64,000 bases of DNA from Adiantum capillus-veneris (GCA_014529385.2 CM043965.1:66707690-66771689); one strand, 5' to 3'. Shown: positions 11,321 through 25,253, counted from the first letter of the stretch. Notes: generated by a model not told the origin, from the sequence alone. Made by a program: numbers and translations.

Positions 11321-11322
<2 letters not shown>
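10443..11322. other. No gene recognised
   Basis: AT-rich spacer. Short open frames on both strands show no recognisable motif. Confidence 0.4.

Positions 11323-11416
<94 letters not shown>
11323..11416. repeat. Compound (GT)n(GA)n microsatellite
   Basis: About 24 GT units (11323-11371) directly joined to about 22 GA units (11372-11416), the same junction type as at 8.2 and 10.1-10.4 kb. Confidence 0.95.
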
Positions 11417-11419
<3 letters not shown>

Positions 11420-12029
11420 TTTGATCACTTTGTTACCTACAAGTGCTTGGTTGCCAATTCTTTTTGTGTTTTGTTATGAGCGATACTGTCAGCACTAAGA
11501 GGGAGACAATCATTGCATAAGGTAAAACCAAGAGGGAGACAACCATATAAGGTTTTTTTTGTTGTATAAGCATTATAGGGGCATCGTTGTTAATGTTTGC
11601 CTCTTGGATTCTTTCATGTGAGTACCCAAGTGTACAGTCAAGAGGATTAACCACGTAGGGATAGGGCAAGCATTTAAGCTATCTTAAGAAAATGCGTAGC
11701 AAGAGCCTATGCTTACATTTTGAACGCATGTGAGATTGCATAAAAGTGGAGATGGGAAAACCAAATCTTTATGAGATTAGGGACCAAGCAAACAACGCCT
11801 TTACTTCCATTTTTGCATCCAAGATTGTGCGGAACTATTGGAAAACATTCTTGGAGCTCCACAATTGGCATGGTCACGAGATAGAGCTTCTTTATGTCCA
11901 TTTTTGTCATGTCAATGCTAAACTTTCTGCCCAAAGGAGATGGTTGAGTCGATTTGTGTTTTATCAATGTCATCGCCCTATGCCTCCATGTGTAATACAA
12001 CTTCATTGATACTATTAGAGGCATCATCT
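11417..12029. other. No gene recognised
   Basis: Open frames exist on both strands between 11713 and 12027 (for example 104 codons on the minus strand), but neither shows motifs I recognise. It adjoins the PPR pseudogene and may be further decayed sequence of the same kind. Confidence 0.35.
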
Positions 12030-14420
12030 CTTAGAATATAGTTATAGCTTTATTGGCCGGTTTGTATGCTAGATGTGGGACAACAATTTGTTGACAAGAT
12101 TCTGGTGGGGATGTATCTCTTGAGTTGGAATTTTGCAAGGTATGGCTAAGCTTAGCATTGTTTTCATTGAATGCAAAGTGAGGGTCTCTTTCCCATGATT
12201 ATGTCAAGTTCGCATGGGTCAAAGTATGCTTTATATCCAAAATGTCATCTCTTGGAATGCATTGATTGAGAAATATGTTGAACACTTGGAGTGCAATGCT
12301 TGTGGAATTGTAGGTACAGTAGGAAGCACTTGGTTGTTTTTATTGACGATGGAGTGGGTTTGTCTGTAATACAATAGCCACCAATCCTTGCATATTGAAG
12401 GTGTGCAGAAGTATGTGAGAAGTTGACATGGCAAACAAAGGCACGATGGGATTGTTAACCAGGGGTTTTTAGCAACCACAAAGCTAAACCATATGTGAGA
12501 TCCTTTAGCCCTTTCATGAGCCTACTAAGGGGACTCTATTTTATCACTTGAAAACAATTCAAATTAGCCTCTATCTTTCATTATCAACATATATTTGGAC
12601 TACTTCCAATCCACATCAGCCTCTCAGTTCAGGATATTGTCTCTTGAACTACAATTATTATAGTTCAAATTCAACATGTTACGTGGGTTGGAAAAGAAGG
12701 CTATCAATTGCTTTCTTTGAGGGAAAAGCGAGAAACCTCTCTACAAATTCAATTACATGTGCTTACAATGTGAAGACATCTGGCATTACACAGAACTTGA
12801 CATGCTCAAACGATGAGGTTTTTGTTAAGGGGCTCACAAAAAAATTTGGCATTCCTTTAGTCAATATGTACACCATCACGGAATGTCATTTTCTTGAATT
12901 CATTGTTTGTAGACGATGTCCAACAAAATTAAAGGGTAGGAGTGCATGTGAAGAAGCAATGGGATGTTTTTGACATTTGTGAATTGCAACTTTACCCATA
13001 TGGGATCACCTATTTTTGCAACTAGAAGGCATATTGCATTAAGCAAGAAGTTGACAAGGCAGATAATTCATGTTGAGATTGTTAGTTTGCAAATAAAAAT
13101 TGTTCTCAGTGATGCTTTGTCTGCACCACGGTGGGAGGACACATGTTAATATTTGTGATGGAGGTGTGCAATGTATCTTTGGCTACCCTATGTCAACATC
13201 AGCTTCATGTCTAGGATGATTCTTGGATCACACTTATGACTAATCGTGTTGAGGGAAAGAAGCTCTATGTTCTTAGTAAAAAAATGTTATATTTGTATAC
13301 TATAAAAAATGCCAACTCTAGAAATGAATGCATTTTATGTAGACATGTTGAAAAATCTCAAGGTAGAAGTGTGCCAAGAAACAATGAGTTTATTTTTGTA
13401 AATAAGGGGTTAGGTTTTTTCATAGATGCAATCACCTAGGCTTGCAACTTAAAGGCATGTTACATTATGCAAGAAGTTGACAAGGGAAAATAAATTCATC
13501 ATGAGGTTGTTAATCTAGGGCTCTTGAAAGAAAACGTCGTGTTTAGAATTGCTTTGTTTATACAAAGGTGGTAGATACATGCTGATATTTGTGAAAGTGA
13601 AGTGCAAAGTGTCTTGGGCTGCTTTACTCTCATCAACTTCCAACTGCATGTTTCTTGGACTACACTTATTGGAGGGTATGTTGAGGTAATCAAGCTATAG
13701 ATTGATGAAAAGTGAGGGCTCCTATGAGTGCATCCTAGGTGAACATATGCATGGTGAGATTATTACCAAGGGTAATTCTTTAATCCAATTTTATGTGAGT
13801 GTGGTCCACTATTGAAAGCACAAAATTGTTGATGTGCTTCCCTTCCACAATGTCATCTCTTGGAATGAAATGTCTAAAAAGTATGTCCAACAAGAGCAGA
13901 GATAAAGAAGCAAGAATCTGACATGGGCAAAAAAATTCTAAATTATTGTTAGTGATTGTGCTTAGCATTGATTTTTCCAAAATGTATGCCAAATCTGAGG
14001 CACTTTTGAAAGCAATTTTGACAATCTTGATATCCAAGTTCTTCTCATATCACAATCACCTTTGCTTGCGCATGTAGCAACATGCAAGAAGTTGATTTCT
14101 AGCATAGAAATTCATGTTAATGTGTTTATGTAGCTTTTGAAAAAAAAAAACAGTGTTTTACTTGCTATACCAAGACAGTGGGTCTTTTAGTGAATGCGAG
14201 GATAGGGCTTTTCTCCAAATACAATCGCCTACTTGAGTATTCGCATCATACAAGACAATAAGGGGGGCAAACAAATCAATGATGGGATGGTTATTTAGGG
14301 GCTATTGAAAATAGCATTCTTGGAAATTTTGGGCCAATATTTATGCCGAGTGTGGTTTGTTTAGCATGAAGACATTTGTTAATGTTTCTCTTCTTCATTC
14401 GGAGGAATCAGTTGATATGG
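12030..14420 (+). pseudogene. PPR protein of the plant PLS/DYW type, heavily decayed
   Basis: Fragments of repeating PPR signatures run along the plus strand in several frames. They include LLAGLYARCGT (about 12050), QNVISWNALIEKYVEH (about 12237), PNSITCAYNVKTSG and KGLTKKFGIPLVNMYT (12750-12890), QIIHVEIVS (about 13060), and QEVDKGK-stop-IHHEVVNLGLL (about 13470, where a TAA replaces the usual Q of GKQIH). Further on: VSWTTLIGGYVE (about 13655), HNVISWNEMSKKYVQQ (about 13850), FSKMYAKSEALLKA (about 13970) and FSPNTIAYLSIRI (about 14213). These match the ASWNALI, GKQIH and LVDMYAKCG blocks of organellar RNA-editing PPR proteins. Stops and frame shifts are frequent; no uninterrupted frame exceeds about 140 codons. 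It is a relic; no E, E+ or DYW domain was seen. Confidence 0.7.
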
Positions 14421-15562
14421 TTGTCTTTGAGAGTTTCTAGATTTTATCTCTTCCATTCTTCTACTTAAGACATTTGTTAATGCTTCTCTTCTTCCTCCAG
14501 AGGAATCAATTGATATGGTTGTCTTTTGAGAGTTTCTAGATGTTATCTCTTCAATTCTTCTTCTTAATATGTGACTAGAATGCCAAATGGAAAACCTTAT
14601 TGGAGCTTAGAAGGATCATTTTATTTGATTATGAAGCATGGATATAATTGTGACTACCTCAAGGATTCATATGTAATGTTTTTAAAAATTCTCACCTTAG
14701 AGGGGAGGCAATCAAAGTTGGGCCTTTTTTCCTCTTAGCCGCATCAACGCGCGGGTCACATACTAGTATAATATTAACCTTCTTATAGCTATTGTGATTA
14801 GTTGATGGTGTGCACTGCTACCATATCTTGCGCATGAAACATAGGTAGAGATGCAAGCAAGTGGGAGGTCAAGAGAGCAACGTAGATAGTGGGGCTATTC
14901 ACACCAGTAATCACATTCTCAATCTTAAATGCCAACTCAAATTTTGGGGGTTTGAAGCTCTACTACTACATTGGCCATTGCAAGCCCTCATCTTTTCACA
15001 ACCTCCTAATGTAGCTAGCTTATACCACCAAGATTTTTAGCTTTGTGAGCCCAAAGTAGATCAAGGAGAGAATGTTATCTTTTGACATTTGTCTGTAAGG
15101 TGATCGTGACCATTTTATTGTATCGTGGGAGACAATGATGCAATGATCGCATTGCAAATGTCAAATCCAATTCTGCTCTCAAGCACTTAAAGAAGTATGG
15201 CTAAATGAAGCCAACTCTACTCTCAGATATGTAAATTTGTATGTTTACACTAGCAAATATGGGCCCTCATGCTTTAACACCCCGCTAACAAGATTAGGCA
15301 ATTAAGTGCACTATTATGCTCCTTGCTCACAAGAAAGACGTAGAAATGCAAGCAAGTAGAGAGAAGAAGAAATGTCAAAATTTCCATTTGATTCCAAATG
15401 TTAAAGCCAATTTTTAGAGCCCACTCCCCCCTCAAGTGAAGCTTTAGGATTACATGAAGATTTTTGGGCCCTCACCTCTTCACACTATGGTGACCTACCT
15501 TATTTGTACCATGAGATTGGTAGCATTCCTAGCCCAAGGTAGATCAAAAGGAGGATTGACTC

Positions 15563-15608
<46 letters not shown>

Positions 15609-16520
15609 AGCAATACAACACTCTTAAGTCCATTGAACGAGTGGGAGCTCATCCATAATGTGTGTGAGAAGCTCCCAACCTCAATATAGATGCATATATA
15701 AAACTTTGTGATACTCTTTTTTGTTTTGCAATTCTCACATAGTGAGCAATTGATATTATATAAAAAAAGAGAAATACATACATACAACCCATAGCACCTT
15801 TGTGATACTCTTATCAAGAGGTGTCATATATCATACTTAGAAATGCAATTTAGTGTATACATGTAGAAAGAAAGCATTGAAGGAGAGATAGCGTAATAAG
15901 AATAGAAACCATGCCTTTTTTGGTCACAGCAATGCGCGGGTCACATACTTGTATGATTAACCTCGAATCCAAGAGTGCTTGCCAAATAAACTCACGTGAA
16001 TTGAGAATGAAGCTTTGCAATATACATGCAGTTCTTTGATTTTCTAGCTAGGGGTTCAATGGTGAAGATTGTTTTCCTAGCCCATAAGGAATTTTGAGCG
16101 ATGCTTCTCGATGAATAATTTCAACCCTATGCCTTTCAAATTGTGCACACTAAGAATGAACAAAAATTCTAGCTTGCAATTGTTGTTGTAGTTGACAGCT
16201 CATAACCAACTCACAAAGACAAGGTGGTAATAAATGAAGCTATGAGCACCCTATGAACCTTCAATGCATCAAATTGGTGCTCCAATAAAGAATAAAAACA
16301 TTAATGGGAAATAGAATGGGAAAAACTCAACGTTTCATGTAACTAAATGGATGAAGCAAAATAAAAGTAGAAGTAGAGACAACAAGAGTATTGGGAATGG
16401 AAAACAAGAAAAAAAAAAGAGGTAGATTTTTGAAGAGTTTTGGTTAACTAGGGCATGCACACACACATAAATACAAACCTATACTCACATTTGCACCATT
16501 GTGCTCGCACGTGTACACGT

Positions 16521-16555
<35 letters not shown>

Positions 16556-16704
16556 TGCATATACTCTCACATGTGTGTGCACATGCACACGCACACATAA
16601 AAATGCACATATATTTGTATCAATGTGCACACACACATATGGATTAGTATATAACAACACTACCTAGCATATTGGGATACAAAAATAGACATATAGAAGA
16701 TATA

Positions 16705-16708
<4 letters not shown>
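14421..16708. other. No gene; AT-rich with microsatellites
   Basis: No gene recognised. A near-duplicate sequence block occurs at about 14361-14455 and 14467-14560 (both contain TTTGTTAATGYTTCTCTTCT). Microsatellites: (CT)n 15564-15602 and (CA)n 16521-16550 flanked by CA/TG-rich sequence. Confidence 0.5.
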
Positions 16709-16759
<51 letters not shown>

Positions 16760-17710
16760 AATACATAATAGTTACTTATGGTAGATAGTAATAGTGGATA
16801 GAAGATATAGCTATAGTTCATAAGAGTTTGTTAGAGTAGGTGGCTAGAGCTCTAATTGTATGCAATAAGTAGGTCGATCCATAAGAGAGAAAACACAGTA
16901 AGTAGATTGATAGTAGTTAGAAAAGATGATAGTACATTAAAAAACATGATGGTAGGTAGAAATTTTGATAGTAAAGAGTAGAAAACCGCAATAGTACACT
17001 ACAACATAGAAATCATGTTAGTAGATAAAGAGTGCAATAGTAGATAGTACATAGTACCTACGACACGTGACATATACATAGACCACTAGTAAGTAGTAGA
17101 AAGAACTTGCAATAATTAATGAGACCATTCGGTTTTTAGGGATCCTAATGCACATGATTCATCAAGAATGGATGATGAAATAGCATGTTATTGAACACGT
17201 TGCAAGTAATAGATAGTAAATAGTAGATAGTAAACAATATATATTAAAGCGCAATAGTAGATAGTAGATACAAGATAGAACACATGATAGTAAACATTTT
17301 TTATTATATGATAATAGATAGATAGAAACCATTATTTATTAGATGATTCCATCAAACATGGATGATAAAATAGCATGTTATTGTACATGTTTTAAGTAGT
17401 AAATAGTAAATAGTAAATAGCAAATAGTAAATAGTAAACAATAGATATTAAAGCACAATAGTAGATAGTACATACAAGATATAAAACATGATAGTAGATT
17501 TAGAATGCATTAATTTATATAGTACATGTGATGTATGCATAAACCACTAGTACATATTAGAAAGAACAGGCAATATTTAACTAGAACCAACTACTTTGTA
17601 GAAATCTTGATCCACATGTTTTATTCATGGGATGGAGCCATCAAGCAATGGATGTTAGAATAGCATGTCAATGTATGCAATGCAAGTATTAGATATTTCA
17701 AAAGCACAAG
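16709..17710. repeat. GA tract followed by degenerate satellite-like repeats
   Basis: A (GA)n tract (16709-16755) leads into sequence dominated by variants of AGTAGATAGTAAATAGTAG. Longer blocks recur within it: the block around 17020-17215 (CACTAGTAAGTAGTAGAAAG, then GGATGATGAAATAGCATGTT) recurs in diverged form at 17285-17395 and 17480-17700. This looks like an old, complex tandem array with local expansion. Nothing coding was seen. Confidence 0.65.
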
Positions 17711-18081
17711 ATCCTAGTGTGGTTTAGGATTTCCACTCTTGGCTCGAATGCAAGTATGCGTAGAGGCAAGAGTTGCCTCATCCAAGTGAACCCAAGAAAG
17801 GTATGGCATGATCAAAGAGACACATTCATACTTCCACAACATTGTTACTAAGTCATTTTTATCTTAGATATGGCATGGACTAAAGAGGATCAGAAGGCCT
17901 TAGCAAAATCGAGTTAGCTATGCATTGTTGAAATAGATCCTTGAAGCCCCATGTGAAGCAGACAAAGACTTGAGGATTTGATGTAGCAAAGGAACCTATC
18001 ACAAATTAACACGGCATATGACATGTGAATGATGGTATGAATGTAATTTGTGGTATATAGAACATTCTGGTTAGCTATAAA

Positions 18082-18257
18082 CAACATGTTATGGGTGCTA
18101 TATAGCTCAATTGTCTACCTATCATAAAGTTAGGCATGTGAAATACAATACATACGTGTATGTTATATACAACATGTTATGGGTGCTATATAGCTCAATT
18201 GTCTACCTATCATAAAGTTAGGCATGTGAAATACAATACATACGTGTATGTTATATA
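18082..18257. repeat. 88-bp perfect tandem duplication
   Basis: 18082-18169 is repeated at 18170-18257; the unit begins CAACATGTTATGGGTGCTAT. A shortened third copy may follow to about 18290. Confidence 0.9.
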
Positions 18258-18299
18258 TAGTGGGTTGTCAGTGCTATATAGCACACACTTGTGTGCGAG

Positions 18300-19913
18300 C
18301 AATGATCTCTCAATAGTAAGGCGTGTTCTCCACACCCTAAGACCTACAAGGTAAGGTTTCATATAGGAAATCCCCTTGCATATCCAAGCCTCCCTCAACC
18401 ACCGCAATATGAGTTTCACACTCACACACAATGGTCTCCTTTGATTCATTAAAAGTGGATTCAATGAGATATATTTTCATTTTTTATACATGACTTAATG
18501 CAGCAAGACCTCCAATGGCCTCTAATACAACCAGTGCAAAAATATGATAAAGTTCTTATCTTATCCTGAGTAGGATCCTGATGACAAAACCGTGAAATAA
18601 TGTGAATTGATCGAGACCCTTGGACCCTCTCACAAGCCCATGCATTAGACCTATCCATATCACCAATTTTTACCAGTCAAAACTCCTTCTAATCTTGGGG
18701 TCTTTACTGGTGGAGTGTGCATAAGAGCTACATGCAATAATTGGCAATGTTTTTGCCAAGAACTCAACCACCATAGTTTGCCTAAGGATAATACTGTCAC
18801 TCTTAAGCGTATCACGTGTTAAGTCCCTCTTTATTACAACACCAGCAATGTCATGCTCCCTCTTGTCATGACCTAAAGCAAAAAAAATTCAGGTCATCTT
18901 CACACCAATTAGTTGGAAAAACCTCTCTACCATTACTGTGAAGCTACACCATCTGACCACACCCAATGCTTCTTAGATTAGTCCTTGTTCCTTGGTCCAA
19001 AAATCATTAAAAAAAAGACATGTTGAATGAAAAGCGTATCAAGCATCCTATCATTAAAATGATAGGAATACATCACCTTCTCAACACTTTAATTGTTGTT
19101 TTTTCCCTCGTATGTGATATGCACGTGCATTGATCTATATGCCAATGCATGGGTTGTATCTCATTTTTCTCTTTAGACCTCAACAAAATCTACTATTGGT
19201 ATAATAAGATCCAAAAGGAATCCTTTTAATAATTCTCTGTATTATTGAGTTTACCACGTGTGCTTGATCAAGTGTTGAGTGTGATCTTGTATCTTCTCTA
19301 TGAGCTCATAAAAAGGTATCTTTTTGGAGGAAAAAATATTGTTCTTATGTTGACCATGCTTTGTTTGAGCTTAGATGTCTTCAATAACTTTCACCAAAAC
19401 AATATTTGTCTTCTCTGTCACCTCTCACGAACCAATTGACAAGTTTTTCACACCACACTTCCCACAACACTTGTCCTTTTGAAACAAATTTTCCTCATAG
19501 TTTCTACATACACATAACTCCCATAGCTTTGTAATACCTGAGAAAGATTTCTCTTGTGCAAGGCATTTTGATGGGAAAATATAAGAATTGTACACCTTAC
19601 AATCTTATGATTTTCCATGAAAACCACAAGCATATCAACCATAAGTGGTATACAAAACATTAGGTATTTTTATCTTTTAGCTTTTGCATAAACCAAGGCT
19701 TCAACTTCTCAAAGGACCTTTGCTCAACATGCACATGGGGATACTTCTCTTTGAATTCAATTAGTAAAGCTTTTGGAAAAACATACACCAAAGAAAAACC
19801 TGCAGGCTTATTGTAATAATAAATTAAGAAAATCTCAATATTCCACATTATGCAACCTAGCTTAATAAAATATCAAGGAACAACAAGATTGGAATGAGAA
19901 CGTTGCTAATAGT
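18300..19913. other. No gene recognised
   Basis: AT-rich spacer upstream (in window order) of the copia LTR. Only short open frames without recognisable motifs. Confidence 0.4.
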
Positions 19914-20143
19914 TGTTGGAATTAGGGTTGCAGGAAAACATACACAGCTTGGAGAAGATGAAGGAAGCTCAAGGCACACAATGGAGAGTATATTACTTAG
20001 TGTGCAATGGAAAGATAGATAGCCCTAGAGTGATGGGCGTATATACAATGCACGAGGGAAAAAACCTCCTAAAGAGGGAAAAGACCTCCTAAAAAACCTC
20101 CTAGTGTTTTCACACACATCACTACCACATGTATATGGTAACA
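19914..20143 (-). repeat. 3' LTR of a Ty1/copia element
   Basis: On the minus strand the polypurine tract CCAGGGGGATT ends directly before TGTTACC (start at 20143). The sequence runs to TTCCAACA (end at 19914), giving a 230-bp TG...CA unit just downstream of the RNase H domain. That is the expected place for a 3' LTR. No 5' LTR was found in the window. Confidence 0.65.
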
Positions 20144-22010
20144 AATCCCCCTGGAGTGATGCGGTGAACGAGAGTTGTCACATGAGTAAAGGGAAGTGAC
20201 ATGCCCTGAGGACATGATCAGTCCACAAAGGGGAGTAAGCCCAAACCTTTCGGAAAGCTTCGAGCTTCTCACGAGACAATGCCTTTGTGAAAAGATCTAC
20301 AAGCTTTTCCTATGTTGGCACATAAGCCAAGCTGATCTCTCCTACTGAGAGCCTCTCTCTGACATAGTGGTGATGCACCTCAATGTGCTTTGTGCGAGTA
20401 CGAAAAACTGGGTTCCTCGCAAATGTCAATGCGCTATGACTGTCAATGTAGATAGTGTTAGTAGTGTCGTGTCCAACACCCAAATAAGCCATAAGGCGTT
20501 TGAGCCATACACATTCAACTGTAGCTATGAAGACTGCCCTGTACTCAGTCTCACAACTAGAAGTGGCCACAGTAGTTTGCTTCTTGCTCAACCATGATAT
20601 ACATGAACTGCCAAGCATGAAACAAAAACCACTTGTGGACACTCGCGTGTCAAAACAACCAGCCCAATCTGAGTTCGAAAAAGCATGTAAGTCTGGCGGC
20701 AATGATCCCCCCTTGGGATAAAACAAGCCAAGATGTAAAGTGCCACTAAGGTAGCAGAAAATACTCTTGACATCCTGCCAATGCTTAGACCTTGGGCTTT
20801 GCATTAATTTGCTGACCTGTGAGACTTCAAACTGAATATCCGGCCTTGTGTTGCATACATAAATGAGGCATACAACAGCAGTTTGGTAAAGAGTGACATA
20901 TGCAAGATCACCAGCATCATGAAGACTCGATTTCAAACTTGTTTCCATGGGAGTGGCAATAGGTTTGCAATCCTCAAGTCCAAACTTACATAGCAATGTC
21001 TCTATGTAACTTTTCTGACACAAGGAAATACCACCATCACACTGCTTAAACTGTACACCCAAGTAATGATGCAACAGCCCCAAATCTTTCATCTTGAAAG
21101 AAGCATTCAAATCAGTCTTAAATTCAGCAATATGTCTCTCATTTGGTCCAGTGATCAACAAATCATCTACATAAAGAACCACAATGAGAAATACATCACC
21201 CTCATGCTTTACATACAATGTGCTTTTTGTTGGACTGTTACGAAAGCCTCGTTTGACTAAATGAGTGTCAGTTTTCTCATACAAGCACGAGGAGATTGCT
21301 TCAACCCATACAAAGCCCTTTTACATATGCACACTTTGTCCTCTTGTCCTTTCTTGACAAAACCACGAGGCTGCGTTACATAAACTTCCTCAAATATGTC
21401 ACCATTCAAGAAAGCAGTAACAATGTCTGATTGATGTACATACCAACCAAAATGAGTTGCCAATGCACATAGAAAACGCACAGTAGTCATACGACAAGTG
21501 GGAGAAAAAGTCTCTTCATAATCAATGCCTTTTTGCTATGCATAACCCTTTGCAACAAGTCGAGCCTTATGGCGATCTCACCATCCGGCTTGTGTTTCAA
21601 CTTGTAAACCCACTTCGTACCAATGGCCTTTTTTCCAAGAGGCAAATCACATAAAGTCCATGTGTCATTTTCTATAAGTGCACCATATTCTGATTGCATG
21701 GCAACCATCCAATTTTCTAAATTTGGTGCCTCGTCAAAAGAGAGAGGTTCCTCAACATCATGTAAGCTAGACACAGCCAAAGCATAACAATCTGATACAC
21801 AAGATGCATGGCAAGAGCCTGAACGAGTATGACTAGACAAAGGTGCATCCAATTTACTATCATGCAATGTATACACCAGCCATTTTGGTATACCTCTAGC
21901 CTGCACATTTTCAACCCTTTCCTCGCCAAGTACATCATGTACATCTGCATCACCCACGCACAACCATATTGAATGTGTTGCATCTCAAAGGAACCTCATC
22001 CAAAGATCTT
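20144..22010 (-). pseudogene. Ty1/copia pol: reverse transcriptase and RNase H, 5'-truncated
   Basis: The minus strand carries the copia RT start (KKAIGTKWVYKLKHKPDG, 21963-21487), the middle (QSDIVTAFLNGDIFEEVYV, LYGLKQSPRA, 21490-21257), then LYVDDLLITG with the catalytic YVDD at about 21170. RNase H follows (SDWAGCFDTRVSTSGF, ATSSCETEYRA). The frame is interrupted near 21530 and 21280, and by TAG at 20310-20312 in the place of Q in the conserved VPTxE; the usual DLFTKAL segment follows the stop. Sequence homologous to copia ends near 22010, so gag, protease and most of integrase are absent. It is a dead retrotransposon fragment that once provided reverse transcription. Confidence 0.9.
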
Positions 22011-24797
22011 CTAGTGTTCACATGTTGCAAGAAACTTTTAAGCAAAGAAATAAGGATCAAAGAGTGAGAATTTTTTTTGTTAATTGCAAGACGTGTTCAT
22101 CATCCAAAATTTCCCGCATCATGTCAAAGAGTCATATTTTTTATAATGATTTGATTTTGTCAACATATGCTAGACAACAGGCTCAATAGTTTCTTGCTTT
22201 GTGTCTTCCTTAATTTTTTCAATATTGGTCTCCTTCTTTTTCCTTCTAGTTCAGTTGTGTTACTTTCTATTTGCATCCGTGCACATCATCATTGTTGACA
22301 CTCACGTTTAACTTGTGTCGCATGCCTCCTCACTGCAGAAGACTCTTCCTTGTCGTTGAGATACATCTTCCTTTTTCAATTCACCTATGCATCCAAACAA
22401 ATTTCTTCAAGAAATCTCTCACAAATATTTGCTACTCCAATACCAGTGTAGACTTTGGCTATTAATGGAGCCAATGTGAGGCAATGTATAGGTTCTAAAT
22501 ATGTTGGTTTTGAAGGTGTATTTGAATACTCTTCATGTGTGGATGAAGCCAATACACATGCCATGTTGTGCTCTTTAACATGAAAGCCCATGTGATCAAA
22601 CTTCTTGAGCCCTAGCAAAATTAACATTTTTGCACTAGGAGCAAGCACGCGTGCACACACACACACACACAGATTTATTGTACTACCCTAAGCCCGCATA
22701 GAGGTATGCACACACATGTTCAATTTGTAACAAGAAGACATGGTCTATAGTAGGAGCGCACGCACACACGCAGCCTTGAGATTATTACCTTCCTTGTGTG
22801 TGGTGGAGTCATGGTAGTTTCAAACTACAATTAAAAAAGGGTGAGTTGATTTTTGTGTTTTGGAAAGTGCTCGTAATAGCTCAATAGTTGGTTTCCATGC
22901 ACACCAACTATGTAGACACTACACTATGCTTTCAACCATCACACATTGCTATCTATGGTGTTACTTTTCACTAGGGATATGATATTTTTGTCCTAATTTC
23001 TACCACGAGCCTTGGCAAGACCCATCCCTTACTCCCTATCATTTTCACATTTGGAGAGGACTCTACTTTAGAAGCTATATTGCTATCGCTTCAATACATG
23101 GAATATTGAGGTCAAGGGCCACCTTATGAGGGGGTGTATGGGCCATCATATGGTCCACATCTCAAGAAGGAGAAAGTGCTACATCTTCAATACCAAACTT
23201 TTAACAAGCATTGGGGATTGTCGTCACCTCCTTGGATGACAATTATGTCCACTTTCTTAAGGAATCCACTGCACCCTACAAGAATTGCCTCTTATTTATA
23301 TCCTCCATGACCTCCTGTGTATATCTATCTTTAAGGCCCTAGTGTTGGGCATGGCAAATGATTGTATTGAGACACCACTCAAGAATGCACCTATTGTGGC
23401 TACATCTTTTAATGTTGATTTTTTAAGGGGGTATGTTTTAATAAGAGTATGAAAACACAACCACGGCAATGATCAATGATATTATCCCATGTTTCCTAAT
23501 TGTTGTTGTTTGTTTCAAATATGCGTAATGAATCTAATTTTCTTTTTTTATTAGTCGATTTGAAAGTTAGGTCTTTGCTTCATTTCTATGGTTATCATGT
23601 GCCTCTTGCTTTGTGCACATGCTAATGCACCAATCAAACGGAGACTTTGATGTTCAACTTATGCAAATTTTCATGGCATTCATCTTTTAGAGACCACACA
23701 AAGCCAACTAACTTTCCGTATGAAATTGGCCAAAACTAGAGAAGGGTAACAATTTTTGGCACTACACTTTGACACAACTTAAAGCCTTTCTTGAGGGATG
23801 AGAAACCATTGGATTTTTCTCTTCCTAGGAAGTGCAAGGGCACCTTGTAATTTTCACATGTGCTCGGGACAAAACTTAGCTCGTTAGTGAAGTAATTGAC
23901 ACAAGTGGTCATAGATGTTCAAAGGGCTTTACCCTCTTGCAATTTGAAATGCTGCAAGAATTGGAGACCATTTTGGGGCAACCTACATAGAGCTTTTTGA
24001 AACGCTCTCCATTCCATCCAATTTTTGGGAATTGTTTTTTGCATGCATTTTGCGATGCTATAAGAATTGAAGAGCAAATTGGGGTACAAGTGTCTAAGCG
24101 TTTTGAAATGCTTGCAAAGGAGGTGTTCTGTTTGAGAAGATGATGCCTCCATCGACAAAGGTAAAACAAAACCAACTCACAGCTATGTCAAGTGGTTGGT
24201 TTAGTTCTCAACTAGCTACCTCGAAGTCCTCGAGGGAGGTGCATGTCTATTGGTTTTAGAATTTGAAAGCCAAAGAAAAATGGAAGAATACCGATGAATC
24301 GGGCACGTAGATCTTGTTGTAGAAGTAAAAAGTAAACTTGGGATTGCAATACATTTGCATGTCAAAAGTTGAGGATGTCAAAGTCGACGATGCGGAATTG
24401 TAGAATTTGGGAGAGAATGTACTAGAGCGAGAAAGAGAGAATTTGTTGAAACAACCAACTCGGCAATGAATTAATTATTATTACAATATTACAGTGGGGG
24501 CTTAGGGTGCACTTATATACTAACATGGCATCCTTAAGTACCTCCCTCATGAAATTGCCCGGCTTAGAATTATGTCAAATAAGTAAGTAAATACTTAAAA
24601 GAAAAATTAAGTACTAGGATCACATTGAGCCATTCACTTGAGGTGTGGCTTTTAATTGAACACCCTCTGTAGCTCATAGTGGACTTACGTAGGAAGACCA
24701 AGTTGATGAACAAGCAAGGTCCCTAAAAAGCATGTTGGGCTATCCGAATAAACATATCCAACATCTTTTTGGAATTGTCCTTATACCATCAGAAATA

Positions 24798-24798
<1 letters not shown>
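22011..24798. other. No gene recognised
   Basis: AT-rich. Open frames of up to about 93 codons on both strands have no motif I recognise. A (CA)n tract lies near 22657-22671. The tail around 24430-24600 resembles retrotransposon untranslated sequence only in general character. Confidence 0.4.

Positions 24799-24852
<54 letters not shown>
24799..24852. repeat. Compound (TC)n(AC)n microsatellite
   Basis: TC tract (24799-24830) joined directly to AC tract (24831-24852). This is the left border of the GGAAC-rich block. Confidence 0.9.
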
Positions 24853-25253
24853 CATAATTACCCGGAACGGGAACGAGAGGGTCCCGAACGGGACAGGGAC
24901 GAGGAGGAGGGGCGGCCAAAACGAGAACGGGACCGGAATGGTCCAATAAAGTAACGCTTGAATTACCTCCATTCAGCTTAATCTCAAATAAACTCCTAAA
25001 CAACCCCTAACCTGCCTCCTAACGTGCCCTCAAAGTGCACCAAATATAATCCCCAAACAGCCCCAAATCTGTCCCCAAATGCCTACTTCTTTCCATCCCA
25101 CCCCGCATTTCATCATTCCGCCTCATGTTCCGCTTCGTTCCCCCATTCCGGAACATTGTTCCGGTTACACTCCGTTCCCATCTTCATTTCGGGAACAGGA
25201 CTCGTGCGGAACGCCGTTTCGGAATGTTTGGACTATGTTCCCCGCGTTCCCTG

